From Alteromonadaceae bacterium XY-R5 (GTDB lineage: Bacteria; Pseudomonadota; Gammaproteobacteria; Enterobacterales; Alteromonadaceae), in the NCBI GenBank assembly GCA_001660395.1, contig LXWE01000005.1:62001-126000 (forward strand): a stretch of 64,000 nt of DNA. Direction: 5' to 3'. Positions 33,736 to 44,480 of the stretch are shown here, piece by piece. Under the pieces are notes generated by a model. It did not search any database and had not been told where the DNA came from. It saw only the letters and a program-made list of their open reading frames with translations. A program made the position numbers and the translations under genes. Every line of letters starts with the position of its first letter. Within the stretch, counting starts at the first letter, position 1.

Positions 33736-34515
33736 TTAAGAGGTTAGGTACACATCAAAACGATGCTTTTTACTTTCGATGGCCATCGAGGGTTTTTGGT
33801 CGGCTAAGTATGGCGCACTATCCGGCCGTTTGACCACTACCCTGTGTTTGGCCAATTTTAATGCCGGTGCCAGCATAGCATCGGCGTCTTCGTCTGGCCC
33901 AAGCAATTGTTGGAACAAACGCATTTCTTTTTTCACCGCCGCCGACTTTTTACGGTGCGGAAACATAGGATCTAAATAAATTACATCTGGCTGTTCGCCG
34001 GGCCATTGAGCGAGTAAATCCATCGAGCGGCCAGGATACAACTGCATTCGCTGTGGCAGCCAGTGTGCCACTTCGGCCGCTGATTTTGCCCGTAGTAAGC
34101 CGTTTTCCAGCAAAGCGCCTACCACGGGTGAGCGTTCGATCATATCGACTTTACAGCCCAAGGCTGCCAGTACAAAGGCATCGCGACCCAGACCGGCGGT
34201 ACCATCAATAATGCGTGGTAGTTTATCGCCTTTTACCCCGCAGGCTTTAGCAATGGCTTCTTTTTTTCCACCGCCATGTTCTTTTCGATAGGTCAGGGTA
34301 TCGGAGGCAAAATCGACAACCACACCGCCTAGCTTGGGTTCGTCTAACTGACGCAGGCTTAAGGTGTGTTGCTCCAGCCACAGAACTAAACCGGCACTGG
34401 CAGACTCAGCAAAAGGCAGGTGCCAGCGGCTGGCCAGGGTTTGGGCGTTTGCGATGTCCTCTTCGCTGGCGGCGATAACAGGCACATTACTGCTAGGGTG
34501 ATCAGGCATGACCAT
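33736..34515 (-). CDS. rsmJ: 16S rRNA (guanine1516-N2)-methyltransferase
   Basis: 259 residues. The SAM-binding motif IDGTAGLGRDAFVLAALG and the catalytic-type YLDPMFPHRKKSA match RsmJ (YhiQ), which modifies G1516 of 16S rRNA. I start at the ATG at 34515 (MVMPDHP), overlapping recG by 14 bp; the frame stays open to 34593, but that part lies inside recG. An ATG at 34509 is also possible. Probably co-transcribed with recG. Confidence 0.88.
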   Translation of the reverse strand: MVMPDHPSSNVPVIAASEEDIANAQTLASRWHLPFAESASAGLVLWLEQHTLSLRQLDEPKLGGVVVDFASDTLTYRKEHGGGKKEAIAKACGVKGDKLPRIIDGTAGLGRDAFVLAALGCKVDMIERSPVVGALLENGLLRAKSAAEVAHWLPQRMQLYPGRSMDLLAQWPGEQPDVIYLDPMFPHRKKSAAVKKEMRLFQQLLGPDEDADAMLAPALKLAKHRVVVKRPDSAPYLADQKPSMAIESKKHRFDVYLTS

Positions 34516-36574
34516 ATTGTTCTCTGTGACCCAGCCAACGGTTAATGATGGCCTGGGCATGGGAAGGATGATGCTGCCACATATGGGCAGCAAGATGTTG
34601 TACTTCGGGGATCAGCTCGGCATCCCTTACGAGGTCGGCAATTTTTAAATCTGCCAGCCCTGTTTGTTTGGTGCCCATCAATTCCCCCGGTCCGCGAATT
34701 TCCAAATCGCACTGAGCAATATAAAAACCATCGTTCGACTCACGTAACACTGCTAAGCGTTTTCCCGCCGTTTTCGATAACGGGCTTTGGTACATCAGTA
34801 CACAGTGGCTTTCTACCGAACCTCGGCCAACGCGACCGCGCAGCTGGTGAAGCTGTGCCAAGCCTAAACGTTCAGGGTTTTCGATGATCATTAAACTGGC
34901 GTTGGGGACATCCACACCGACTTCGATAACCGTGGTTGCCACCAATAAATCCAACTCGCCTTGCTTAAAGGCATCCATGATTTCCTGTTTCTCTGCCGCC
35001 TTTTGACGGCCATGCACTAACCCGACTTTTACATCAGGCAAAGCGCTGCGCAGAGCGATGGCGGTATCTTCTGCGGCCTGACAAGCCAGCACCTCGGATT
35101 CGTCAATTAAGGTACACACCCAATAGGCCTGACGCCCCTGCATACAAGCTTGATGGACACGTTCAACGATGTCGACCCGGCGGCTATCGGGCAGCACCAC
35201 TGTTTTGATCGGAGTACGTCCCGGCGGCAATTCATCAATGATGGAGGTATCAAGGTCAGCATAAGCTGTCATCGCCAGGGTGCGCGGAATAGGCGTAGCT
35301 GTCATGATTAACTGATGCGGGTAACAGCCCTGTTGCTCACCTTTGGCGCGCAGAGCTAAGCGCTGATGTACACCAAATCGGTGTTGCTCATCTACGATCA
35401 CCAGAGCCAGATTATGGTATTGCACCTGTTCCTGAAACACCGCATGGGTGCCGACCAACATTTGCGTTGTGCCATCGGCCAGACTGGTGAGAGCCTGATC
35501 CCGCGCTTTACCTTTTAACTTTCCGGCTAACCAATCGACGTTAATGCCAAGAGGCTCCAGCCAGCCGCGGAAGTTATTCGCGTGTTGTTCAGCCAGCAGC
35601 TCTGTCGGTGCCATCAGTACCACTTGTTTGCCATTGCTGATAGCGGCCAATGCCGCCAAAGCGGCAACTAAGGTTTTACCTGAACCGACATCGCCTTGGA
35701 CCAGACGCATCATCGGGCAGGGCCGCGCCATATCTTTATAGATATCTTCGACCACCCGTTGCTGGGCACCGGTGGGCTGGAAGGGCAAGCTGGTGAGAAA
35801 GCGGTCGAGTAATTTAGGGTCAGGAATTAAAGCAAATCCGGCCAATTGGTCGCTGGCGGCACGTACCTTTAACACACTCAAATGGTGGGCCATCAGTTCT
35901 TCTAAAATCAGGCGTTTTTGTGCTGGGTGTTTGCCTTCTTCTAATAAGCTAAGCGCGACATCTGGTGGTGGTCTGTGGACCAGACGCAGGGCATCTTCCA
36001 GTGAAATCTGTTGCTGATATAACCCCGGCGGTAGTAACTCTGCCAGTACACCTGCACGCAAATGCTTAAGTGCCTGTTCGGTCAGGTTACGCAGGGTAAG
36101 CTGTTTAATACCTTCGGTAGCGGGATAAATGGGCGTCAGGGTTTCCTGCAAATCAATGCTGTCTTCATCACCCAACAGTTTATATTCGGGGTGGGCCATT
36201 TCCAGACCAAATTTGCCCGGTCTTACTTCGCCGAAACAGCGAATACGCACACCTTTATCAAAACTGTTTTTCTGCGCCGCAGTGAAATGGAAAAAGCGCA
36301 GCGTGACGGTACCACCGCCATCACTGACCCGTACCGTCAGCATACGGCGTTTGCCAAAGGCGACATCAGAAGACATCACTTCGCCTTCAATGCTGGTATG
36401 TAAATAAGGCTGTAAATCGGCAATAGGATAAATACGGGTACGATCTTCGTAACGATTAGGCAGATGGAACAGCAGGTCCTGCAGAGAAAACAGGCCAAGC
36501 TTCTGCAGCTTTTCGGCGACTTTACTGCCGACGCCTTTGAGTTCTGTTACTGGGGTGCTTGCGAGTGCCTGCAT
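34502..36574 (-). CDS. recG: ATP-dependent DNA helicase RecG
   Basis: 690 residues, normal RecG length. An N-terminal wedge/OB domain (LPNRYEDRTRIYPIADL) precedes the helicase with Walker A GDVGSGKT, DEQHRFG, TATPIPRT and the QLRGRVGRG segment. RecG remodels stalled forks and branched DNA. It follows trmH, as in the gmk-rpoZ-spoT-trmH-recG order of E. coli. Confidence 0.96.
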   Translation of the reverse strand: MQALASTPVTELKGVGSKVAEKLQKLGLFSLQDLLFHLPNRYEDRTRIYPIADLQPYLHTSIEGEVMSSDVAFGKRRMLTVRVSDGGGTVTLRFFHFTAAQKNSFDKGVRIRCFGEVRPGKFGLEMAHPEYKLLGDEDSIDLQETLTPIYPATEGIKQLTLRNLTEQALKHLRAGVLAELLPPGLYQQQISLEDALRLVHRPPPDVALSLLEEGKHPAQKRLILEELMAHHLSVLKVRAASDQLAGFALIPDPKLLDRFLTSLPFQPTGAQQRVVEDIYKDMARPCPMMRLVQGDVGSGKTLVAALAALAAISNGKQVVLMAPTELLAEQHANNFRGWLEPLGINVDWLAGKLKGKARDQALTSLADGTTQMLVGTHAVFQEQVQYHNLALVIVDEQHRFGVHQRLALRAKGEQQGCYPHQLIMTATPIPRTLAMTAYADLDTSIIDELPPGRTPIKTVVLPDSRRVDIVERVHQACMQGRQAYWVCTLIDESEVLACQAAEDTAIALRSALPDVKVGLVHGRQKAAEKQEIMDAFKQGELDLLVATTVIEVGVDVPNASLMIIENPERLGLAQLHQLRGRVGRGSVESHCVLMYQSPLSKTAGKRLAVLRESNDGFYIAQCDLEIRGPGELMGTKQTGLADLKIADLVRDAELIPEVQHLAAHMWQHHPSHAQAIINRWLGHREQYGHA

Positions 36575-36614
36575 GCTGAGTGATATCGTTTCCGTGTCGC
36601 TGACGGCAATGCCG

Positions 36615-37367
36615 TCATAGTTCCAAATCTACAATGTCGTTTTTATCTGCACGAGCCACTTGCTCGGCTTCAAGCTTCGCCAAACCTGCCGGCGTTAGTT
36701 GCATTTGCTGCCACCAAGTGTCGTCGGCCTGAATTTGCCCGTCTTCATCCACATAAGGATAGGGCAGCTGTTTGCGCTGGCACAGTTGTACCAGATTGGG
36801 ATAACCACCTTCAAATAAAATACGCTGGTACTCTGTCTGATCGAGTTTAGGGTGCTGATATAAACCGGCTTTGTCTCGCTGATGCTGGGCTTCGTACAAG
36901 ATCAGCGCTGCAGCTACTGACACATTTAATGACTGCACCATACCCATCATTGGGATAACAATTTCATGGTCTGCCATGGCGATGGCATCCTGAGTGATCC
37001 CATCTTTTTCCTGACCCAGAATAATCGCCGTAGGACGGGTGTAATCAATATCACGAAAATCGACCGCTTTATCTGACAGGTTGGTGACTAAAATCTGCAT
37101 GCCTTGTTGTTTTAGGCAGCTTACAGCATCCTGAATACTCTCGTGAGACTCTACCGATACCCAGTTCTGACTGCCTTTGGCGGTGCCCCGGCGCATCCGT
37201 GGTTTTTCATCCCAGACGGCATGCATTTTGTGGATACCTACCGCGTCACAGCTACGCAGCACGGCTGCGATATTATGGGCTTTATGTACCCGTTCCATAC
37301 ATACAGTCAAATCGAGCTGACGGCGATCCAATACTTGGCGGATACGTTGATTTCTTTCAGGAGTCAT
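36615..37367 (-). CDS. trmH: tRNA (guanosine-18-2'-O)-methyltransferase
   Basis: 250-residue SPOUT methyltransferase. The knot motifs are visible: HNIAAVLRSCDAVG, IILGQEKDGIT, and IPMMGMVQSLNVSVAAALILYE. It methylates G18 in the D-loop of tRNA. The stop codon lies in a 17-bp palindrome (36601-36617). Separated from ridA by a terminator-like hairpin, so it may have its own promoter. Confidence 0.93.
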   Translation of the reverse strand: MTPERNQRIRQVLDRRQLDLTVCMERVHKAHNIAAVLRSCDAVGIHKMHAVWDEKPRMRRGTAKGSQNWVSVESHESIQDAVSCLKQQGMQILVTNLSDKAVDFRDIDYTRPTAIILGQEKDGITQDAIAMADHEIVIPMMGMVQSLNVSVAAALILYEAQHQRDKAGLYQHPKLDQTEYQRILFEGGYPNLVQLCQRKQLPYPYVDEDGQIQADDTWWQQMQLTPAGLAKLEAEQVARADKNDIVDLEL

Positions 37368-37458
37368 ACAGCTAACCTGGAGTTACGAGGCTTTCGGCCT
37401 GGGTTCGAGGTGATAAGGGCTAGTTTACTAAAAATGTCAGCGCAGGGGACAAATAAAA

Positions 37459-37487
37459 ACGCTCTGTGGGCAAGCCGCACAGAGCGT
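37459..37487 (-). terminator. Intrinsic terminator after ridA
   Basis: ACGCTCTGTG and CACAGAGCGT form a 10-bp stem. On the minus strand it is followed by TTTTTAT. It lies 25 bp past the ridA stop and splits the spoT-ridA part of the cluster from trmH-recG. Confidence 0.75.
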
Positions 37488-37511
37488 AAAAGAGGGTATT
37501 GCCTGAATTCC

Positions 37512-37898
37512 TTACTCTGGCAGTTCCATGATGCCGTCGATTTCGATCTGCGCACCTTTTGGTAACTGAGATACACCAATCGCAGCACGGGCTGGATAAG
37601 GCTTTTTGAAGTACTGGCTCATGATTTCGTTTACTTGGGCAAAATGGCCCAGGTCGATCAGGAAAATATTTACTTTGACCAAATCATTGGTGGTGCCGCC
37701 GGCGGCTTCACATACCGCTTTCAGGTTTTCAAATACCTGACGCGCCTGCGCTTCAAAGTCTTCTGATACCATTTCCATGGTTTCTGGTACCAGTGGGATT
37801 TGGCCCGACAGGTACACTGTGGTGCCAGATTTAACCGCCTGGCTATAAGTACCAATAGCTTGCGGCGCACGTTCAGTATGGATCACTGACTTTGACAT
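37512..37898 (-). CDS. ridA: RidA-family enamine/imine deaminase
   Basis: 128-residue RidA/YjgF protein. Conserved pieces include [25 protein letters not shown] and [20 protein letters not shown], with the substrate-binding Arg. It hydrolyses reactive enamines such as 2-aminoacrylate. It lies 9 bp downstream of spoT, a common marine gammaproteobacterial arrangement. Confidence 0.94.
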   Translation of the reverse strand: MSKSVIHTERAPQAIGTYSQAVKSGTTVYLSGQIPLVPETMEMVSEDFEAQARQVFENLKAVCEAAGGTTNDLVKVNIFLIDLGHFAQVNEIMSQYFKKPYPARAAIGVSQLPKGAQIEIDGIMELPE

Positions 37899-37907
37899 AA
37901 GAATTCC

Positions 37908-40037
37908 TTAACTTGTTGATTGTACTTGCTTTGACTGGCTATGACGGGAGACACGCTGGACTTCAGGCATGCGGCGAATTTTACGCATGATATTAGCCAG
38001 TTGAGTACGATCCTTGGTGGTCATTTCCATATCAATATAGTAAATGTTGCTCTCTTTTTCTTCTGTCTGTAGTCCAATAATGTTCGAACCACAGGCGGCA
38101 ACTGTGTTGGTTAATTTGGCTAGCGTACCCTGATGGTTGAGTAGTTCAACCCTTACGGCGGCTTTAAATTCACCCTGCGGTGAGTCACCATCCCACTTCA
38201 TCGGCAATACGCGCTGGGGCTCTTCTTTGCTGAGACGGCGGATATTGGAGCAGCCTTCCTGATGGATCACCATACCGCGGCCTGGGCTTAAAATCGCCAC
38301 TATGGCATCGCCAGGAATGGGGTGACAGCAACGGGAATAGGTAACCAGCAAACCTTCGGTACCTTTAATGGCAACGTTGGGCTTTTTATCGGCAATTTCT
38401 TCGGCTTCGCCAAGTAAGCGGCGGGCGACTATAGCGCTAAGTTCATTACCTAAGCCAATATCGGCCAGCAGGGCAAAGAAGTTTTCATGCTTGGTTTCTG
38501 CTACCACGCGGTTGATATCCACTTCGGGAATATCATCTAAGCGCACCGTTCCCAAAGCATGACGTAATAAACGGGTGCCAAGGCTGATGGCTTCTTCTGA
38601 GCGTTGACGCTTCAGATAATGGCGAATATGCGAACGTGCGCGAGCGCTTACTACAAAGTTAAGCCAGTTAGCATTTGGTTTAGCCCGCGGAGAGGTGATG
38701 ATCTCTACGGTTTGGCCATTGTCCAGTGGCTTGCTTAACGAGTAGTTACGGCGATCAACCCGAACGCCTACGCAAGAGTTACCAATGTCGGTATGCACAG
38801 CGTAAGCAAAATCGACGGCGGTGGCGCCCATGGGTAATTCCACAATACGGCCATCGGGCGTGAATACGTAAATCTCTTCCGGGAACAGGTCGGTTTTCAC
38901 GCTTTCGATAAATTCGAACGAGGAGCCTGCGCTTTGCTGTAGCTCCAGTAACGATTGCATCCACTTGCGAGCGCGAAGTTGCGCAGTGGTGCCATTGGTT
39001 TCGCCCGGCTCTTTATACAACCAGTGGGCAGCAACGCCTTTGTCTGCCATCTGATCCATTTCGTGCGTACGGATCTGAATTTCCACCGGAATACCGTGCG
39101 GGCCAATCAATGACGTATGCAGTGACTGATAACCGTTAGTACGCGGAATCGCCACATAATCTTTAAAGCGGCTTTCGATAGGCTTAAACAAGCCGTGCAT
39201 GGCACCCAGCGCGCGATAACAACTGTCGACACTGTCGACTATTACCCGAAAAGCGTAGATGTCCATCACTTCATTGAACATCAACTCTTTGTTTTTCATC
39301 TTACGATAGATGGAATACAGATGCTTTTCGCGGCCGATGACCGTTGCCGGAATACCATAGGCTTCCAGGCGGGTTTCCACTTCTTTACGGGTATTCTCAA
39401 TAATTTCTTTACGGTTTCCACGGGCCTGTTTAACGGCATTACGTAATGCGCGATAACGCATTGGGTACATGGCATTAAAGCCAAGATCTTCCAATTCGTT
39501 TTTGATGTCGTGGATACCGAGACGGTGAGCAATCGGGGCGTAGATTTCGAGGGTTTCGCGCGCGATGCGGCGGCGCTTATCAGGACGCAGGGCACCCAGA
39601 GTGCGCATATTATGGGTGCGGTCCGCGAGTTTGATCAAAATCACGCGAATGTCCTGCACCATGGCCATCATCATCTTGCGAAAGTTTTCGGCCTGGGCTT
39701 CCTGTTTGCTGCGAAACTGGATTTTGTCCAGTTTACTGACGCCTTCGACTAGCTCGGCAACTGCTTCACCAAAATGTTCGGCCAGATCGTCTTTGTTGTA
39801 AGGCGTATCTTCGATCACATCGTGAAGTAGGGCTGCCATCAGGGTTTCGTGATCCAGGCGCATGTCTGCCAGGATACCCGCAACCGCTACCGGATGGGTA
39901 ATGTAAGGATCGCCGGTTGAACGCATCTGACCTTCATGGGCGTCTTTGGCCAATAAGAATGCGCGTTGGATGTCTGCCACATATTCTTCAGGCAGGTATT
40001 CGGCGACTTTGTTTTTCAAGCCCTCAAACAAATACAC
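37908..40037 (-). CDS. spoT: Bifunctional (p)ppGpp synthetase/hydrolase
   Basis: 709 residues. The N-terminal HD hydrolase contains HDVIEDT and DRTHNMRTL. The synthetase domain has the RFKD (RxKD) motif typical of bifunctional SpoT/Rel enzymes. The TGS domain (IYVFTPDGRIVELP) and the C-terminal ACT domain (RVELLNHQGTLAKLTN) follow. It sets the level of the stringent-response alarmone. Encoded after rpoZ. Confidence 0.96.
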   Translation of the reverse strand: MYLFEGLKNKVAEYLPEEYVADIQRAFLLAKDAHEGQMRSTGDPYITHPVAVAGILADMRLDHETLMAALLHDVIEDTPYNKDDLAEHFGEAVAELVEGVSKLDKIQFRSKQEAQAENFRKMMMAMVQDIRVILIKLADRTHNMRTLGALRPDKRRRIARETLEIYAPIAHRLGIHDIKNELEDLGFNAMYPMRYRALRNAVKQARGNRKEIIENTRKEVETRLEAYGIPATVIGREKHLYSIYRKMKNKELMFNEVMDIYAFRVIVDSVDSCYRALGAMHGLFKPIESRFKDYVAIPRTNGYQSLHTSLIGPHGIPVEIQIRTHEMDQMADKGVAAHWLYKEPGETNGTTAQLRARKWMQSLLELQQSAGSSFEFIESVKTDLFPEEIYVFTPDGRIVELPMGATAVDFAYAVHTDIGNSCVGVRVDRRNYSLSKPLDNGQTVEIITSPRAKPNANWLNFVVSARARSHIRHYLKRQRSEEAISLGTRLLRHALGTVRLDDIPEVDINRVVAETKHENFFALLADIGLGNELSAIVARRLLGEAEEIADKKPNVAIKGTEGLLVTYSRCCHPIPGDAIVAILSPGRGMVIHQEGCSNIRRLSKEEPQRVLPMKWDGDSPQGEFKAAVRVELLNHQGTLAKLTNTVAACGSNIIGLQTEEKESNIYYIDMEMTTKDRTQLANIMRKIRRMPEVQRVSRHSQSKQVQSTS

Positions 40038-40100
40038 GAAAATTGCTACTCGTTGTTGTCTTAAGTACTAAGAATACGGTGATTTTTGTGGGATGCCAAT

Positions 40101-40124
40101 GGCAGAATGAAGGGCCATTCTGCC
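40101..40124 (-). terminator. Hairpin between rpoZ and spoT
   Basis: GGCAGAATG and CATTCTGCC form a 9-bp stem with a 6-nt loop. There is no T-run, so it is more likely a processing or attenuation structure than a full terminator. Confidence 0.4.
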
Positions 40125-40140
40125 GGATTGGAATAAAATA

Positions 40141-40413
40141 TTATTGGCCAGACAGGATGTTAGCCACAGATGCGAATTCAGCGCGCTCTTGTTCTTGCTG
40201 CTCTTGCAGTTCTTCTACTTCCAGTGTTCTGACAGAAACCAGACCTTCTTCAATTTCACGCAGCGCGGTTACGGTAGGTTTGTCATTGCTGACTGGTACA
40301 CGAGGTTCTTTACCTTCAATGGCCAGTTGGCGCGCGCGACGGGCGGCTACCAGCACCAGATCAAAACGGTTACCTACTTGTTTAATGGCGTCTTCTACTG
40401 TTACGCGAGCCAT
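40141..40413 (-). CDS. rpoZ: RNA polymerase omega subunit
   Basis: 90 residues. [20 protein letters not shown] and the following [16 protein letters not shown] are the conserved omega core. It helps assemble RNA polymerase and forms part of a ppGpp site, which fits its place beside spoT. The C-terminus is rich in Glu and Gln. Confidence 0.97.
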   Translation of the reverse strand: MARVTVEDAIKQVGNRFDLVLVAARRARQLAIEGKEPRVPVSNDKPTVTALREIEEGLVSVRTLEVEELQEQQEQERAEFASVANILSGQ

Positions 40414-40527
40414 GCTCTTCTCCGTCGGGGGTGTTGATTACAAAAGAGGCATAGTGTAATGGCAAATGCCTCTGGATTAAAGATCTTTGCCGATCTTTCC
40501 GTGCCAAAACCGATCTTTAGGCTGAGA

Positions 40528-41172
40528 TCATTTTCCCAGCAAGTTGGCAAACAGGGCACCATGACGGATAACCTGCTTTTCTTTGCGTAAACGGCGGCTA
40601 GTAACGATGGCGTCCAGTTCGTTTAAAGCGGCGTCGAAATCATCGTTAACCACGATGTAATCGAACTCGTGGTAATGGGAAATTTCGGCCACGGCCTGTT
40701 GCATGCGCCCGGCAATCACTTCATCGCTGTCCTGACCACGTGAACGTAAGCGACGCTCTAGCTCTTCTCTGGATGGCGGCGCAACGAAAATAGTTGCAGT
40801 ATCAGGGATTTGCGCTTTGACCTGACGGGCACCTTGCCAGTCGATATCTAAAAACACATCGATCCCCTGTTGCAGGGTTTTCTCAATCACCGGGCGTGAG
40901 GTGCCGTAATAGTTTCCGAATACTTCGGCATACTCAAAAAATGCATCTTCGCTGATCAGTTGTTCAAATTCGGCTTTGCTGACAAAGTGGTAGTGCACAC
41001 CATCTACCTCACCCGGACGCGGCGCTCGTGTGGTGTGAGACACGGAAGCCTGCATCGCATTGTTATGCAAGTTAGTGTCTTTGTGCTTTTCCAGCAGGGC
41101 TTTTATCAGGCTGGACTTTCCTGCCCCGGAAGGGGCGGCCAGAATAAACAGATTTCCGGGTGCTTTGGCCAT
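40528..41172 (-). CDS. gmk: Guanylate kinase
   Basis: 214 residues. P-loop [10 protein letters not shown], then [19 protein letters not shown] and the lid region. It converts GMP to GDP in the cytoplasm. First gene of gmk-rpoZ-spoT, divergent from cyaY; the 138-bp gap should hold both promoters. Confidence 0.97.
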   Translation of the reverse strand: MAKAPGNLFILAAPSGAGKSSLIKALLEKHKDTNLHNNAMQASVSHTTRAPRPGEVDGVHYHFVSKAEFEQLISEDAFFEYAEVFGNYYGTSRPVIEKTLQQGIDVFLDIDWQGARQVKAQIPDTATIFVAPPSREELERRLRSRGQDSDEVIAGRMQQAVAEISHYHEFDYIVVNDDFDAALNELDAIVTSRRLRKEKQVIRHGALFANLLGK

Positions 41173-41310
41173 AATTTTATCGGATCAATTAGTTATAAAG
41201 GGAAAAGGGCAATGTTAGCATAGCTAAACATAAACCTCAGGCTGTAATTTCGACCATGAATGGAGGAGAATAGCTCCAACAGCCAAACCCGATGAAAGGT
41301 TATAAAGCGT

Positions 41311-41631
41311 ATGAACGATACTGAGTATCATGATCTGGTAGACGAGTTGTTTATCAGCCTGGAAGAAGCCCTGGACGAATGCGGGGTCGATATCGATTAT
41401 GAAACAGCAAGCGGCATCCTGACACTAACGTTTGTTAATGGCACTAAAATTATCCTGAATAAGCAGGCGCCTCTGCATCAGCTTTGGGTGGCAACCAAAT
41501 TTAATGGTCATCATTTCAATTATCAGGGTGATGAATGGATTGATGAGCGCACGGGTCTTGAATTTTGGGCCTTCATTAATGACGCGGCGAGTAAGCAAGC
41601 TGGCCAACCCGTTACTCTTGGACAAGCATAA
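41311..41631 (+). CDS. cyaY: Frataxin-like iron-sulfur assembly protein CyaY
   Basis: 106 residues. The acidic N-terminal helix ([18 protein letters not shown]) and the strands with [18 protein letters not shown] and [13 protein letters not shown] are the frataxin fold. It supplies or senses iron for Fe-S cluster assembly. It sits upstream of the heme-synthesis genes. Confidence 0.95.
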   Translation: MNDTEYHDLVDELFISLEEALDECGVDIDYETASGILTLTFVNGTKIILNKQAPLHQLWVATKFNGHHFNYQGDEWIDERTGLEFWAFINDAASKQAGQPVTLGQA

Positions 41632-41648
41632 GCGAAAGGAAGCGATTC

Positions 41649-42323
41649 ATGTCAGATAGCCTCTTACCCTACGTAGAAGTAAACCCTACCGGCGAGCACA
41701 AAGCCACGGTAATTTGGTTACATGGCCTTGGCGATTCAGGTAACGGCTTTGCGCCAATTGCACCTGAACTGCGTTTGCCAGAAAGCCTGGGTGTGCGCTT
41801 TGTTTTTCCACACGCGCCAGTGCGTCCGGTAACCATCAACGGCGGCATGCAAATGCGCGCCTGGTACGACATCAAAACCATGGATTTTAACCATCGCGCC
41901 GACGTAGAAGGCGTACTGGATTCCGCCGAGCGTGTCGAAGCTTTACTTGAAGCTGAACTTGCGAAAGGCATTCCTTCGCACAAAGTGGTGCTGGCAGGTT
42001 TTTCTCAGGGAGGGGTTATTGCTTACCACCTGGGCACGCGCCTAAACAAAAAACTGGCGGGTATTCTGGCGTTATCCACCTATATGAGCCAGCCTGAAAA
42101 ACTGGCAGAACAGGGCAGTGATACCAATCGTGATACGCCTATCATGGTGGCGCATGGTCAGAACGATGATGTTGTGCCGATGTTTTTAGGCCACGCGGCG
42201 TATAAAGTACTGGTTGAAAATGGCTATCAGGCTAAGTGGCACGAATATCAAATGCAGCACAATGTGGTGATGCAGGAAGTACAGGATATTTCCACCTGGC
42301 TGCAACAGGTGTTGGCAGACTAA
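41649..42323 (+). CDS. Alpha/beta-hydrolase, acyl-protein thioesterase/carboxylesterase type
   Basis: 224 residues. The oxyanion region WLHGLGDSGNGF and the nucleophile GFSQGG are clear; the Asp is likely in HGQNDDVVP, and the His in QMQHNVVMQE. This family (YpfH/EstB, APT1-like) cleaves short-chain esters or thioesters. No signal peptide, so cytoplasmic. Physiological substrate unknown. Confidence 0.88.
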   Translation: MSDSLLPYVEVNPTGEHKATVIWLHGLGDSGNGFAPIAPELRLPESLGVRFVFPHAPVRPVTINGGMQMRAWYDIKTMDFNHRADVEGVLDSAERVEALLEAELAKGIPSHKVVLAGFSQGGVIAYHLGTRLNKKLAGILALSTYMSQPEKLAEQGSDTNRDTPIMVAHGQNDDVVPMFLGHAAYKVLVENGYQAKWHEYQMQHNVVMQEVQDISTWLQQVLAD

Positions 42324-42356
42324 GCCGGCGAGTCGGCATTGCACGCGGAGAAATCG

Positions 42357-42761
42357 ATGAGAGTCATCGCTATTTTTACCTTGCTCCTCAGCTTGTTTGG
42401 GGTAACGTTTGCGGCCCAGGCGCAAGTCGCGCGTAGTCAGTTAACCACCAATGTGGTTAATCATGAGCCGGTAGATAATTTACAGGGTCAGTACTTAAGT
42501 GATGTGATGAAAGACGATCAAGTCATGTTCTTCACCCAAATCACGAACCTGAAAGACAAAGATGTGGTGCATCGCTGGTTTTATCAGGGCAAGGAAATGG
42601 CCGCTGTCACGCTGCACATTGGCAGTAACAGTTGGAGAACGTATTCCAGCAAATTACTCAAGCCAGACTGGCAGGGTGAATGGCAGGTGCAGGTATGGCA
42701 AGGCGACTTGCTGCTGACCAGCTACGACTTTATTTACGCGCTTAAAACTCCAAGCAGATAG
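42357..42761 (+). CDS. DUF2914-family exported protein
   Basis: 134 residues with a signal peptide ([20 protein letters not shown]). The mature part has [28 protein letters not shown], characteristic of DUF2914. Function unknown. The ATG at 42357 has CGGAG 6 bp upstream and was preferred over an ATG at 42339. Confidence 0.82.
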   Translation: MRVIAIFTLLLSLFGVTFAAQAQVARSQLTTNVVNHEPVDNLQGQYLSDVMKDDQVMFFTQITNLKDKDVVHRWFYQGKEMAAVTLHIGSNSWRTYSSKLLKPDWQGEWQVQVWQGDLLLTSYDFIYALKTPSR

Positions 42762-42805
42762 CGTTGTACCAGATGGCCTCCAGGGCCATCGCGACAGGAT
42801 TAAGC

Positions 42806-43738
42806 ATGACAACACGTGTAGTGCGGATCGCCACCCGCAAAAGTGCTTTGGCACTGTGGCAGGCTGAATATGTAAAAGCCGAACTGATTAACGCCCACCC
42901 AGGCCTGCAAGTTGAGCTGGTGCCTATGTCGACTCAGGGTGACAAAATTCTTGATACCCCTCTGGCGAAAGTGGGCGGTAAGGGCCTGTTCATCAAAGAG
43001 CTGGAAGTGGCGATGATGGAAGGTCGCGCCGACATTGCCGTGCATTCGATGAAGGATGTGCCGGTAGAATTCCCCGAGGGCTTTGGCCTGCATGCCATTT
43101 GTGTGCGCGAAAACCCTCTCGATGCCTTTGTTTCCAATGCTTACGCCAGCTTAGACGAACTGCCAAAAGGCTGCGTAGTGGGTACCTCCAGCCTGCGCCG
43201 TCAGTGTCAGCTTAAGCATCGTCGTCCTGATTTGGTGATCAAAGATTTACGCGGCAACGTGAATACCCGCTTAGCGAAGCTGGATGCGGGTGAATACGAT
43301 GCGATTATTCTGGCTGCCGCCGGTTTAATTCGACTGGAAATGGCTGAACGTATTCGCAGCACAATTACCCCGGAAGACTCACTGCCAGCAGTGGGGCAGG
43401 GTGCCGTCGGTATTGAATGTCGCGATGACGATGCCGAGCTAATCGCCTTGTTAGCGCCATTAAATCACGCAGAAACCGAAATTCGCGTACGTGCCGAACG
43501 CGCTATGAATGCCCGCCTGGAAGGTGGCTGTCAGGTACCTATCGGCAGCTTTGCAGAGCTGGACGGAGACAATCTGACCATTCGTGGTCTGGTGGGGGCG
43601 ACGGATGGCTCAAATATCATCCATGCACGGGCCAGCGGAGCGGCCAAAGATGCCCATAACCTGGGCATTCAGGTAGCGGAAGACTTGCTGGCCCAGGGTG
43701 CCGATGCCCTGTTAAAGGCCGCCTACGGTGAGCACTGA
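42806..43738 (+). CDS. hemC: Hydroxymethylbilane synthase
   Basis: 310-residue porphobilinogen deaminase. [17 protein letters not shown] starts the fold, [11 protein letters not shown] and [15 protein letters not shown] bind substrate, and the cofactor-carrying Cys lies in [11 protein letters not shown]. It joins four porphobilinogens in heme synthesis. Start at 42806 ([12 protein letters not shown]) follows CAGGA; a longer frame to 42764 lacks support. Overlaps hemD by 11 bp. Confidence 0.96.
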   Translation: MTTRVVRIATRKSALALWQAEYVKAELINAHPGLQVELVPMSTQGDKILDTPLAKVGGKGLFIKELEVAMMEGRADIAVHSMKDVPVEFPEGFGLHAICVRENPLDAFVSNAYASLDELPKGCVVGTSSLRRQCQLKHRRPDLVIKDLRGNVNTRLAKLDAGEYDAIILAAAGLIRLEMAERIRSTITPEDSLPAVGQGAVGIECRDDDAELIALLAPLNHAETEIRVRAERAMNARLEGGCQVPIGSFAELDGDNLTIRGLVGATDGSNIIHARASGAAKDAHNLGIQVAEDLLAQGADALLKAAYGEH

Positions 43739-44480
43739 TCATCTAATTAAGTCACAGCAGCACAAGGTGCTGCTGACCCGTCCGCTGGCAAAACTCGACG
43801 CCAGCGCAGCGGCTTTTTACGCCGCTAACCTGCCTACTGTGGTATTGGCCTTAATGGACACCCAGGCCGACTACGAGCAAGTCTCGCGTTTTGAACTCCA
43901 GCTTGAACAAGATGCTCCTGATTGGCTGATTTGTGTCAGTACCGTTGCAGCCCAGCTGGTCCACGCCGGTTTGACTAAGCTTGCCCCACAGACCAAGCTT
44001 ATGGCGGTGGGAAAAAGCAGCGCAGATCTGTTAGCCCGTAGCGGTCGGGTGGTACATAGCCCGGAGCTGGAAACCAGTGAAGGTTTGTTAGCCTTGCCTG
44101 AACTGCAACAGGTGTCGGGCCAGACCATATATTTGTGCAAAGGTCAGGGTGGTCGCCCGGACATTGCCGATACCTTAACTCAGCGCGGCGCCAGGGTAGT
44201 GCAGTGGCCTTTGTATCAGCGCCAGCTTTTATCCCAACCGAAAGCCTCAGATCACTGGCAAATCAATGATATTCATTGCATTATTGCTACCAGTGGTGAA
44301 CAGGCCGATGCCCTGTTCCGGCATTTTCCTTCTGACTGGTTAACTGGCCTGCCCTGGATTGTGGTCAGTGAGCGTTTAGCGCTTTTGGTAAAGCAGAAGG
44401 GAATTCGCCAGATTAGCCTGGCCAGCGGTGCATCCGACCAGGCCCTGATTCAGAGCGTAACGCAATTTTTGGAGCAATAA
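43728..44480 (+). CDS. hemD: Uroporphyrinogen-III synthase
   Basis: 250-residue HemD-fold protein. [35 protein letters not shown] and [21 protein letters not shown] are weakly conserved family positions. Identity is supported by position, overlapping hemC and abutting hemX. It closes the linear tetrapyrrole. Starts at a GTG. Confidence 0.92.
   Translation: MSTDHLIKSQQHKVLLTRPLAKLDASAAAFYAANLPTVVLALMDTQADYEQVSRFELQLEQDAPDWLICVSTVAAQLVHAGLTKLAPQTKLMAVGKSSADLLARSGRVVHSPELETSEGLLALPELQQVSGQTIYLCKGQGGRPDIADTLTQRGARVVQWPLYQRQLLSQPKASDHWQINDIHCIIATSGEQADALFRHFPSDWLTGLPWIVVSERLALLVKQKGIRQISLASGASDQALIQSVTQFLEQ

Noticed and set aside
33736-34515. rsmJ as the Tn7-like attachment gene
   Set aside because: rsmJ is a known target of some Tn7-like elements, but here it is several kilobases from the transposon end.
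36601-36617. 17-bp palindrome at the trmH stop codon
   Set aside because: TGACGGCA/TGCCGTCA is exact but short and without a T-run; it may be chance or a weak mRNA end, so no separate feature was made.
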